In this document: piece after piece, positions 29,301 to 38,600 of the stretch | Layout: each line of letters begins with the position of its first letter | Position numbering within the stretch: the stretch's first letter is position 1 | Assembly (NCBI GenBank): GCA_900708905.1 | Contig: CAADRB010000030.1 | Coordinates: forward strand, 1,820,019 to 1,884,018 | Length of the DNA: 64,000 bases | From: Hymenolepis diminuta | Taxonomy: Eukaryota > Platyhelminthes > Cestoda > Cyclophyllidea > Hymenolepididae | Direction: 5' to 3' | Notes under the pieces: generated by a model | What the model was told of the DNA's origin: nothing | Databases searched by the model: none | What the model saw: only the letters and a program-made list of their open reading frames with translations | Made by a program: the position numbers and the translations under genes

Positions 29301-31929
29301 ACTAACAAATTAAATTAGTGGTTTTGGATATAAAATAAAATCACGTACTCGCAGATCGACGATGTATATTCCGTAAGATCCCAGAAACGCTCCGATATCA
29401 TTTTGAGGAGAAATTTGTACAGAGGAGACGCATTCACCGTATTCTGTACCAAAGGGAATTTTCGGATGAGTTACTTTACTGGTGGCCATATCGTACACCT
29501 GAAAAAGGGAAGTAGAAATTACAGGCTACTTTATCAGCTTCAGTAGAATCCTGTTTACGAGACAGAGACAAGGATTGTTATAACATGAAAAATTCTATTC
29601 TAGTGAAGATCAGATTAAACCTGATTTATGGGTTTTCCAATCAGCTTCTTTATGTGCATCTTAGGGCAAAGTCGAACTGTTTAACATATATTAGAGGCTC
29701 TTAAATTCAAAACTACCCATTTCGTAAGTAATTTAATCGGCATAAGTCTGGATAATTTCCAACGTAATCTACAGGGTTCAAAATATCCTACTGCATAAAC
29801 GCATACGTCCCCAATCCGCCGTAGAAAATGTTCATAACACATGACCTTAATAAGGGGTAGATATCTTAGAGACGGTCTTATGAGAAACTCGCATTCTACC
29901 ATTCTTTTTATTGACCATAATTGACCAGTGTAGTTGGCATCCACGTAAATGAATTTGTATTGATAGTCTTTGATTTTTCAAATTTGCACGCTGACCACTG
30001 AACATATATTACAGAATTCGCTCTGTCATCCTAAAATGGTAATTTACCAAATGATAATGCATAAAAATAAACTTTTGCAAGGGAAATTTAACCTTTAAAG
30101 AGGAAAACCTTGCCTTTGGAAGATTTTGAAACATCTACTTCGGTAAATAAACCACAATTCCTTCCCACCTAATACAAATAAAGTCATGTAAGTCCTGATC
30201 TTATAAGCTCAGCCTATTATGCTTGGAAACCCGATTCTATTTTCCAAAACTGAAAACCTAATAATACGGCAAAACATAGTGCGGCTATTCATTGAATATG
30301 CAGTTCCACTAGTATGAAGTTGGTGAGAGGATGATAGTAATCAAAGCCGGTACTCAAGAGACGTAGTCTAAACAGACCTTTACTAAGGCACACTATAAGG
30401 CAAGTAAATATGAGGGGCATGAAGTCAATATGCATGAAAAATGAGAATAGAGACAAGAAGCATAAATTACAACTGGTGAGAGCAGGCCATTCGCCTCTTG
30501 TCCGCCTAATTCCACCATGAGTGATGGCAGCCGAAAATAATAACGTCTGAACTAGCAAATAGTCCCATCGAGCTACCAGTACGACTTCTTCATTCATGGT
30601 AAAACTAAATTGCGTTCATTCCTACTTCAATTGGTGAGAAAAATAAATGCAGAACAGATTAACATATTACATGAATATTTCACTTCTGCATATCTCAGAC
30701 AATAAAAGACGTCATCTATTTGAATGTAATTCTCAATCCCTGAACTTAAATTCTCCAGATGGCTATCCTTAGAAAGCATTCTAAATGAGAAAGTGCTGGC
30801 CAACACAGCATAATCTAGCTGGAAAAACACCATTGATGTTAGTGGCCTGGGATCATCAAATGTAATGTAATGTAATCTCTTTTAAATCATTGGCATTCCC
30901 CGTGTGTAAGTAAAGACAGAGAGTCCAGAATGCTCAGCGAACTAGTTCTTTTCAACAAGGAACTCAAATTTAGGGTTCTCTCACCAAGTTCAGATCTTGA
31001 CAGGTTGTTAGAAGTAAAGCGGTTATAGATTTTACAACATGCAAAAACACATCGAAGATATTAAACATGGGGTCTCTGAATCTTAACAAGCCGAAAAGAA
31101 TAGTTAGCTGCAAATCGATTAACGATGATAAACTGTGATCAACCTGTAAATTGTATCTAATGTCACGGAAAATAAAAGTACTAAACAATTACTGAATTTA
31201 AAGAACATCTAAATTAAAACACTAACAAAAGACTCACTTTAAAGTAGTGTTTCTTTGCAACCAGAATAACTCTGTCTCCTTGAGCGGTGAACTTCGCACA
31301 AGAGAGTGGAAATCGCTCAAAGACACAGTCTGTCAGTAGTGTGGATTCGTTCTTTCCAAACTATTAAATCGATCAAATATTATATAAATATGGTCAAAAA
31401 AACTTACTTTAAACAAAGCCATAGTCGTATCTTCACTTGTAGTCAGAAACATTTTATAAGGATTATTAAATTCTACGGACGTTAAGGGAGCACAAGACAG
31501 TCTTTCCATGTTAGCATCGCTCAAGCGAAAAATTTGTGTGTCATAATCCAAGGTATTCTGGTTATCTTTACTGACGACATCATACAATTTTTCAACATCA
31601 TCAGGTGAGATAAGTGTTTTGCCACTAATTTGTTGCTTCTTGCGGCCAAAGTGTGTATGAATGTCAAGAATAGTTGATTGCCTAAAAATTACTAATATTT
31701 AATAAACAATGTAACATACCTCAACACAGCATTATTAACATCAGTGTTGTCATTATCGTCAACCCATACAGGATTAAGTTCTGGTTTAATAGCTTCTCCG
31801 GTGGGTTCTGTAACAGAAGACTCTACCGCCTTAAACTAATGAACCAACATATATATAAATAACCGCTAAACCTGCCTTTTTAGGTTGTACGACAATTGAA
31901 AACTCAGAATCATCATCTGAAAAGGACAT
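11147..31929 (-). CDS. UTP18: UTP18, U3 snoRNP WD40 protein (nine exons)
   Basis: UTP18 (WDR50) is a nucleolar WD40-propeller protein of the small-subunit processome, needed for early 18S pre-rRNA cleavage. Splicing nine GT-AG exons (31864-31929, 31720-31829, 31408-31681, 31238-31360, 29349-29498, 28305-28395, 18506-18632, 12109-12289, 11147-11314) gives 1290 bases, 429 residues, with every junction in phase. The family's NPVWVDD motif is at residues 41-46. WD repeats follow in family order: TTSEDTTMALF, VYDM at 192, a VSGSAVSHCF repeat at about 251, FVFDMRKN at about 277, CGSESGYVNIY, then SPRGGYLAVGQTTGRAALYRF near the C-terminus. The protein is shorter than human or yeast UTP18, mainly in the acidic N-terminal part. 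ATG 31929 was chosen because MSFSDDDSEFS gives the acidic start expected. The first junction (34-bp intron) is the least certain. Large introns carry transposon remains. Confidence 0.95.
12109..12289 (-). CDS. UTP18: UTP18 exon 8
   Basis: Residues 314-374. GSESGYVNIY, KRPKPLKSVGNLVTAVDQL and LLFHPSGQMLYMSS match the family's blade with the NLVT motif. Flanked by ACAG and gtaagc. Confidence 0.95.
12760..13235 (+). repeat. LTR-like repeat, copy 1
   Basis: It shares blocks in the same order with 18885-19310: TGTGTCCTC, ATCGATCGGAA, a run ending AATTAAA, TATGCGTGTCCTCA-like, then TTCAATRCA and GCTGTTAGCC-like blocks. It has a TATAAATAG box at about 13033 and a short AC run (13050-13066). It ends just before a primer-site-like sequence, so it looks like a 5' LTR or solo LTR of a gypsy/CsRn1-type element. 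The left end is uncertain, since similarity begins before TGTGTCC. It lies inside UTP18 intron 7, antisense to the gene. Confidence 0.6.
13237..13245 (+). other. Possible tRNA-Trp primer binding site
   Basis: TGGTGACCC follows the LTR-like repeat by a few bases. This equals the 3' end complement of tRNA-Trp, the primer reported for CsRn1-type flatworm LTR elements. Only nine bases match and no gag or pol was seen behind it; a second ACTGGTGACTC-like copy follows at about 13271. Confidence 0.45.
13590..14420 (+). pseudogene. Dead Tc1/mariner-superfamily transposase
   Basis: Reading across several frames recovers pieces in the correct order: FRKVHGMM then KKPGKSIRDI, KVSEGTIKNVLHQDLG, AKRL, FSDENNFHPDKK, VMVFGVV, YVLQQDSA, and finally SPDLNPLDYYV. 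These are landmarks of the Tc1/mariner family whose third motif is SPDLNPLDYxVW, distinct from the DD34D mariner elsewhere in this window. Many stops and frameshifts show it is old. No inverted repeats could be identified. It lies inside UTP18 intron 7. Confidence 0.8.
14470..14500. repeat. TA-rich microsatellite
   Basis: About ten TA units followed by AATTGTG and more TA, just beyond the dead transposase. Confidence 0.85.
14868..15060 (+). repeat. Dispersed short repeat, copy 2
   Basis: The best preserved copy: CTTTAAGAAAGCGCTTTCC, GAGAAACTCGGATTCTGCC, then AAGCCAGAATTGACCAGTGC. It shares these blocks with copies at 2169, 21600, 29815 and 63210. Confidence 0.6.
15361..15500 (+). repeat. tRNA-like SINE head, copy 1
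   Basis: Contains a weak polymerase III A-box-like stretch and a B-box-like GGATTCAATGCCCC about 50 bases on. It aligns loosely with 55641-55740, where the order of blocks (ATGTGCTC, AAGT, GATTCAATGCCC, TTAAATC) is kept. It does not fold into a proper tRNA, so I read it as a tRNA-derived SINE. Confidence 0.4.
18506..18632 (-). CDS. UTP18: UTP18 exon 7
   Basis: Residues 272-314. SDGSIFVFDMRKNNRPVHRW and then FAISNDSKYIACG align with the GDGEVYVWD and ATSRNGQYVACG parts of vertebrate UTP18. It is isolated between introns of 9.7 kb and 6.2 kb. Confidence 0.94.
18885..19310 (+). repeat. LTR-like repeat, copy 2
   Basis: A second, more diverged copy of the repeat at 12760-13235 in the same orientation, starting with the same ATTATCT...TGTGTCCTC blocks and ending near GCTGTTAGCC. 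A TATA-like ATATAATTCG replaces the TATAAATAG box. It lies in UTP18 intron 6. Confidence 0.55.
19311..28304. other. Rest of UTP18 intron 6
   Basis: About 9 kb of intron with no recognisable gene on either strand. Open frames are short and AT-rich. It includes one dispersed repeat copy at about 21600-21760. Confidence 0.6.
21600..21760 (+). repeat. Dispersed short repeat, copy 3
   Basis: Shares CGCATTCTATC, GACCAGAATTAACCAATGCG and GTCGGCCATCCCCATC blocks with the other copies. Confidence 0.6.
28305..28395 (-). CDS. UTP18: UTP18 exon 6 (91 bp)
   Basis: A short exon, found because the family needs a blade between exons 5 and 7. It encodes SYEKTSTARVSGSAVSHCFA and KDGNLLNIFA, lies between TTTGTAG and gtaagt, and joins both neighbours in phase (0 in, 1 out). 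Confidence 0.88.
29349..29498 (-). CDS. UTP18: UTP18 exon 5
   Basis: Residues 192-241, 50 codons, phase 0. Starts VYDM, as in other UTP18 proteins, and ends GSYGIYIVDLR before a gtacgt donor. Confidence 0.93.
29815..29965 (+). repeat. Dispersed short repeat, copy 4
   Basis: Shares GAGAAACTCGCATTCTACC and CATAATTGACCAGTG followed by a GTTGGCATCC block. It lies in UTP18 intron 4. Confidence 0.6.
31238..31360 (-). CDS. UTP18: UTP18 exon 4
   Basis: Residues 151-191, 41 codons, phase 0 at both ends. ERFPLSCAKFTAQGDRVIL matches the position of the EKFPI...FSANGEEV blade of other UTP18 proteins. Confidence 0.93.
31408..31681 (-). CDS. UTP18: UTP18 exon 3
   Basis: Residues 59-150. Encodes the stretch before the propeller (ILDIHTHFGRKKQQI) and the first WD blade, ending TTSEDTTMALFK. 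Flanked by introns of 38 and 47 bp. Confidence 0.92.
31720..31829 (-). CDS. UTP18: UTP18 exon 2
   Basis: Contains NPVWVDDNDN, the conserved motif just before the propeller in UTP18 proteins. Acceptor taken at TTTAAG|GCG; a start six bases earlier is also in phase. Ends in phase 2 at TTGAG|gtatgt. Confidence 0.8.
31864..31929 (-). CDS. UTP18: UTP18 exon 1
   Basis: Residues 1-22, acidic/Ser start then VVQPKKAGLA. I end it at GCG|gttatt because the alternative donor at GCAG|gtttag would not keep phase with exon 2. Confidence 0.7.
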
Positions 31930-34900
31930 TTCTACAGACGACTAAAGTCGGACATGTGATTTTACAAAATATCCGCTCTTGAGACAGTCTTTTAAAACTT
32001 GAATTAGGGTAAAGAATGATCAAATTTATTTGTACAAATTTATAATCATTCGTTTGCCACTTTTCGCTTGACAACTTAGCCAATATATTTTATTATATAT
32101 GCAGTGTTTCACACAAATATTTGAATAACTTTGGAAATGGTAATGATTGATATCCAGTATGAACAATTTCGTACTGAAGAATTAACCTAAATAGCAACGA
32201 AATCATAAATTTTAAATGCTTTTAATTTTGCAAAATTCCATCTTGTATTGCAATTTTCAATATAATTCCATATTATGTCTCCAATTCTAATATACATTTC
32301 CATCATTTACTGTATTTAGAATGAAATTTTGATTTTCATCCAGGTTACATATTTCGGTGCTTCAATATTTTACCCTAATTCATTTATTATTTCTTTTGCA
32401 TTTCTTCTGCCATAACTGATATATATTTTTTGCGTTTACGAATCTACAAATATTTCGGAGGCATTCTTAACTCTTCAATTGAAATGTGACACTTCCTCTA
32501 ATATATGTTCCCATATTTTGGTAAAAAATTAACAAGGAGACCTATTGATTCTTTCTGATATTTTTAGCTTGTATTTAGATTAGTTATTAAGCATCCTGAT
32601 TTTTTATTTTAAACATTAACATCGGAAAATACTTATATTTATGCAAGTTCTTTGATATGATTAAAATTTCCTAATCGGTTGCCTGGATTGTCTACGATGT
32701 TGAGGACATATGAACCGTTTTTATTCAATAAGTTTCAGTCTTGTCATTTCAATGCATTTTTCGTGTGCTGGTTGAGAAGGCAAAATGATCTTAAATTGCA
32801 TTCAACAGCTTAGAGTTTTTTAAGCATGATTCTTGTAATAAGAACCTGGCAATTATTATTTTATGCCGTAAAATACAAATAAATGAGCAAAATGGAAAAT
32901 AATTCTTATGTTACTAAACGTTCTATGTGGTCAAATTAACAGTAAAATCAATTCATTTTTCATTTACAATTTAATATTCGTAATTTCTCTTTTTGTATTT
33001 GAAGTTAGTAAGGTTTTCTTATCCGTTTATAAAAGTATACTTACATATTTTCACCATTTTCAATGTTAAAACATTAAATTAATTAGGAAATCGTTGGGCT
33101 AACTCAAGTAAAGATTTGCATGTCATTGAACAATACCTCAGAGACTTTCGAACATAACAATTAAACAGTAAATTGACTCACAATGAAAATGGAATATTAT
33201 CTTATATCAGTAAGCGAGGGTTATTAAATTTAGTTGTTACAATAATTATTTATAAAATTATAAAAGAAAATTAAAATTTTTCACACAGTTCTTGACTAAC
33301 CTACAGACAATTTTTATTTGTTTAGGCGTGTAGAATTTACTACTTGAGCTATATTCCAACCTTGAACAATTTTAAGCGAGCTTAGTCGTAACCACGCGTT
33401 GCATAATTGTGCTAGGTATGTATTGAATCGCATTTATTTGCCTAACATGTTATTGCTCATTTTTTATTTCAAATTACGCAATTAATGGGGCATCATTACA
33501 CGTTTTATTTGAGGCATGGCCGCATTTGGATTTAAAATATTGTACGAGATGATTAATAATTTTATTTTGTCATCATCTTGCTTCTTGCCAAACCAATGAA
33601 GCAACACATTTTGAGTAGTACTTTTTTATTAATTAGACAAACTAATTTTTAGGAATAATATTTTTCTTACCTCGTTTCAATAATCAATCGTATTACACAA
33701 CAGCTATTAATGCATTGCGATTTGTTCTCTGAACGAATGGATGAAGCATTTTGATAACAGAGAACTCAGTCCAAAACCATTTCTGGTTATAAGTGTTTCT
33801 ATTTTTCTTATATCTGCTGTTTAAATTATATGAATTGTGAGATGTATTCTTAACTAATAAAAGGATGTCTTTGAGATCTTTTTTGTTGTAGCTTAAATTA
33901 ATTTTTGAAAGCGGCAGAATAATTTTCCCATAATGAATTCTATTTAGTAAACAAGTCGAAATCTTTGCAGTCAAGGAATGCTTGATCAATATTCTCCTTG
34001 ATATATATACATTTAATTGACTCTGATAATGTTTGAACAATTTATCGAATACGTTATATTTTAATAATAGCAATCTTATTTTAAAACAAACTTCCTTGAC
34101 ATAGCATGCCATTACCTCTTTGGTAATAAGTTCGATGTGTGTTAAGAAATATTAATATTTGTGGTTCCTTTTGTATTTACACATTTTTGCTATTGGAATC
34201 GGTACTAAATTCCGTGGAAATTCTATAACAGTCTTGATATGTATAACTTAACTCTTCCAACGATGACAAATGAGTTCGGATTTTTTGAAATTGAAGATTT
34301 TAATGTAGTAGAACCTTTTTGGGCTGAATATTCACTGCCAATAAAACTGACTGCTGAAGTAAAATTAATATCATATTTTTTGTATTATCTTGCGAGATCT
34401 GCAATAGCAAAATTTTGTAAGTTTGCATATCATTGCTAGCATCATGATTGTCAGAAATGTTGAAATGATATTTTTAACCGTCCAAAAAATATTCAATTAC
34501 TCCAAGAACCGTGAAAATGAAATTAATCAGAAAATCAAGAGGAAAAGTTAAAAAAATGGAATTTGAAATATTAAAACATGAACCTTGAGTTATATTCATC
34601 CAGTGCACAGCCAGTCTGAAAATCAAATGAAGTAAGGCCTTTTTTATTCAATTGATTTAATTAAAAATTTGTTCGATCTACTTTCTTTAGCCCATATTTA
34701 TCACGTGTTCCCTTGCTTTTCCATAGTGAAAATTGCATGTTTCCTAGCCATGGGCTACAATAATAGATATATCAGCTTCAATGTTTTGGTAGTGAAATTC
34801 TACAATTCACAGTGACGTGGATTGTTCATGTTAAAATATTTTGTAATGTAGAAATATTTTATCACAGATATTTAAAAGAATGTGTATTCGTTTTCGCATT

Positions 34901-35443
34901 GCACCGATCAGAAGACTCTTTCTTAATCGGCTTTAAGGTTTAGTATTGTTTAAAAATGCCTTAAATGTAAAAGAATAGAGTTTGATATCGCTAACGCAAT
35001 AATTGGTTAAATATTTTGTGGCACTTTTAAATTATTGCTGTTGATATTTGGTAGGAAGTAGATGGTGTACTTGCGTGATAATAAAACATCTCCAGAGACT
35101 TTCATCCTTCCACGAAACAAAAGGGAGAAAAATAGATAGAGAAATAAAAAGACCTTCTAAGCAGAAGGGAAGAAGAGTCCTAATTGATCAGAAATCTTGT
35201 TTAATTTTTTTCTAATGAATTGCGTGTGTCGTTTCAGAAAGAGACACAGAAAAGTATTCGAGGATATTTGCCCGTCGGATTAAGTAGGAAAAGAAGGTGA
35301 GACGGCAACAGCACAAGACTTCATGAAGTTGGCGCTATTATCACAAGAAACAACCAGTTAGAGGAATAGCCACTAGAACAAAAGCAGAGAAATCTGGCCG
35401 TTCAACATTCTTACGGTCAACTCCTACCTCGCATCTGAGAGCT
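31930..35443. other. Space between divergent UTP18 and gene A
   Basis: Very AT-rich, and should hold both promoters. No clear TATA or initiator could be assigned. Two frames stand out only by length: 33693-34112 minus (139 codons, Lys/Asn/Leu-rich, no domain seen) and 34239-34439 plus, which contains a good gtaagt donor after residue 59. Neither is recognised, and either could be chance or an unplaced exon. Confidence 0.5.
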
Positions 35444-35563
35444 ATGTTCTTCTGGGCTGGAAGTTTCCATGAGTTCTACGATCTCATCTGCCTGTCCACT
35501 CTTGTCGTTGTTGTCGTCACCTTATGTGCCGTCTCGTACTCGTTTAAAAAATTATTGCAGTAA
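35444..35563 (+). CDS. Small ORF, possible membrane peptide or uORF
   Basis: 39 codons from a good ATG, starting MFFWAGSFHEFYDL, then a hydrophobic stretch LVVVVVTLCAV and a basic end SFKKLLQ, like a small single-pass membrane peptide. It starts 25 bases before, and overlaps in another frame, the proposed start of gene A, so if that model is right this would be an overlapping upstream ORF that could limit translation of gene A. The surrounding 300 bases are richer in G+C than the flanks. I do not recognise the peptide. Confidence 0.3.
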   Translation: MFFWAGSFHEFYDLICLSTLVVVVVTLCAVSYSFKKLLQ

Positions 35564-35614
35564 AATTACCACCTCTTATCGTGTCTACTTACCTAAAATT
35601 CAATTCAAATACCG
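35469..35614 (+). CDS. Gene A exon 1 (predicted)
   Basis: Starts MSSTISSACPLLSLLSS and stays open for 146 bases to a strong CG|gtaagt donor, in exactly the phase exon 2 needs. It would place about 49 residues before the hydrophobic segment, which is long for a signal peptide, so the true first exon could lie elsewhere in the 4.6 kb before exon 2. Confidence 0.4.
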
Positions 35615-38600
35615 GTAAGTCGTAAAATTAATGTTTAGACATGATTTTGCGTTGGTTTGTACATTAATTCTTGTTAAAAGCGAATTAATTATTCATAAAA
35701 TACGCACAGTTAAGTGTTATTTTTGTTCTGACCAATAATAAATTTAGCAAGTTAATGTACGATACTTAACTCTTCGTATCAAATCACGTCAAGTTTCTTA
35801 TGCTAAATATTCGTAAAGCGGGAGTTAATAGCACACTGCTTAACGAATTTTGGAGTGGGAAGTTCGGTATCCTTTTAGTAATTGATATTAGCAAAGTTCA
35901 AGATTAATTATCGATTTTAAATCCGGATGGATTAGAAATCAACTGCAGATCTGCTTGATTTTTTTAGAATTTAAATTGCTATTGGAGATGAAATTTTATG
36001 GTAAATGTAATGCTTATCACATTTTTTTCAAAATAATCATATTTATTTATTTAGTAATAAATAACAATATATTTCTTACTCAAGAAATTTGTAAGTGAAA
36101 TATAAAGGGAAAATGTCTATGGGGTTTAAGTTGTGGATAGTGCATTTTCAGTCTTTAAAATATTTAATTTTGAGGTAACTGCGATCATTCTGTTCTGTTT
36201 GATCTCAGCGTTGCCAGCGATTGGCTGACAATTTTTAGCTAGGACTAACTTAACAGACTAGAACTCAAAAGGTAAAAAGCGAAAAATGCCTAAATTGAAA
36301 TATACATCAAAAGTCTGTGTGCTCACTCTTCATTAAATAATAGAAACCTAACAATTATTATTTTTCCCTGCGAGCATTTCAGTTAAGTGCACCGACTCTG
36401 ATATTTAATCAAATCGAATAAGTTAAATATTTGCATGAAATTGCAAGGGACTCTTTCTTTGTGACATTAACTGACCCATCGTTTTATTTAAAACCATATT
36501 TTTCTTCTCATACTTCTGTCTGTATGCTTTCAATCAATTTTGTTAGTGTTTATTGCATGCTACTAATTGAAACATAAATTAATGATCTACATTGCCATTA
36601 TGAAAACTGTATACATTTCGAATAATTAATTGTTTACGAAATTTAATTTTTAGGCCATTGTAGAAAAATTAAAAGAAGCGGTTAATTATTTTGGTAGTAA
36701 AACCCGGGGATTTATTAACATGTAGCTTGGTAATGTTTTCTCTATTTTTCATTTGTCACAGGAAAAATCAGACATGATATTAATAAATCTTTAATGACAA
36801 ATGAGAAGGTCTCTTTTTCTTACAGCATTTCTGTCTCTTTAAAGTCCCATAAATAAGTCATAAGTGACTTTGTGAAAAACATCTAAATAATCGACGTTAA
36901 AATTAAGAAAAATCTTAGTGCAAAATGTAAAATTTTAAATATTTTGTCTTCAAATGTAAACTTATAAAGAATCATTTTAAGGCTGATAAGCAGACGGATA
37001 GTATGAAAGTTTAATTTTGAGGGAAAGAGTATATATGAGGTCTTTTGAGTTCAGATTTTCCTTTAAACATTATTCACTTCACGCCAGAGAAGAAGTTCTA
37101 TTATTTCCTTGCCATTTTCAGATTTTTTAGAATTGTTAATCAGCATCCTTCATAATTATGTGCTTTTTCTTCTCAGCGTCCTAATAAATAGATTCAGTTA
37201 GGTCTTGATAGTTTGAGGATGACGTTATGATAAGTTCAATCACCTTTTATAAGATTTAATACACTGGAGTCTTTGCATTTGCAGTGCAATGATATCTCTT
37301 ACTGTTCAAGGACGTTGTTTTGTTATAGTCATATTTCACAATCCTCTGAGACTGAATTTCTCTAATCGGGAAAAGGAAATTTAATTTTATGTGCTTCCAG
37401 CTAGTGAATACGAATCCCACGAAAACTTTCTTGAAGCTTCGATTGAGTTGTCTTGCCCATGATATTGTGACGGCTGTCTTTTCTGATCTTCTTTATACTC
37501 GATGATTTGTAAGAAAACTGGGAAGATTTTTGAGGAAAGCTCACAAAGGTTACTTCTGCTGTTAACTCTCGGCCGGAGAAGCACATCGAACAAGCTCTCT
37601 ACACATTACGGCACTGCAATAAACTACTCTAAAGAATGAATTTGCTGTGGTATTCAAGAAAGAACTGTTGCGAAAAAGAAATATTAAGGGGTTGACTCCA
37701 CAAATCTCTAAAATAATCTTGTTTTTGCATTAATTTTGGACTCGTTTCAATGGGCTGGAACTTCCTAGGTTGCTATTTCATACTAAATATACGACGAATT
37801 TTAGCATTCTATCATTATTCGTTTTCAAGCCCAAATTAGTAAAAATTACACTTTAAGTTATGCAAATCTAAAAGCTTATCTTCTTAATTATTGGACGTCC
37901 ACTGTTTATCGATTGTTAATTTGCCAAAATTTGCCTGCGATTAGTCTATAAGAATTTAAAGTGTTATATTACTAGCCATCACTCACAGATCATCAACTTC
38001 CCCAAAATGCTACAATCTCATCTTAATGCTTTTAATTTTACCGCTTTTAATTTTAATAAGTTTGCGTTACAGAAAATCTCTTCCAGAAGATTAAAACGAC
38101 CAAATTTTAAACATACCTTTGTTTAAATTCCCCACTTAAAGATAACTCTATGCTTTAGACTTCAAGTTTTAAAACGCTTTTACCATATTTATGTGCATTC
38201 ACAATTGCAAACGTAAGTCCATACATTAGTGACGAATATAAGTTAATTTAATCTGGTTAAGATAATTGATTTCTTAAACTGGACTTCTCTTTTTAATCAT
38301 ACTAAATGCTCATCAAAGAAAGCTAATGGTGACTGAGTAATGGTTACAATTAAGCAAGTTCTCTGCTATAGAGGACATTATTTATAATTAAAATTGCGTA
38401 GAGAAACCAATAACTAGTTTTATTGGGGTAGAAAAACATAAAAAATCTGTTTCCGCACATAATTGTTGTTTCCCGTTTCACACGCTGGCAAACAACCGCC
38501 AACGTGGTGTTAGCGGCCTACACCACGCCATATCAATTAATACACACATATTACCTGTCATTATTTGACCTTTCCCCAATTACTCACATCATTGTTGGTG

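Noticed and set aside
33693..34112. 139-codon open frame on the minus strand upstream of UTP18
   Set aside because: Biased Lys/Asn/Leu composition, no motif, no splice or conservation evidence; such frames can arise by chance in AT-rich DNA.
34239..34417. Possible first exon with a gtaagt donor before gene A
   Set aside because: Its phase does not fit gene A exon 2, and the peptide is not recognisable.
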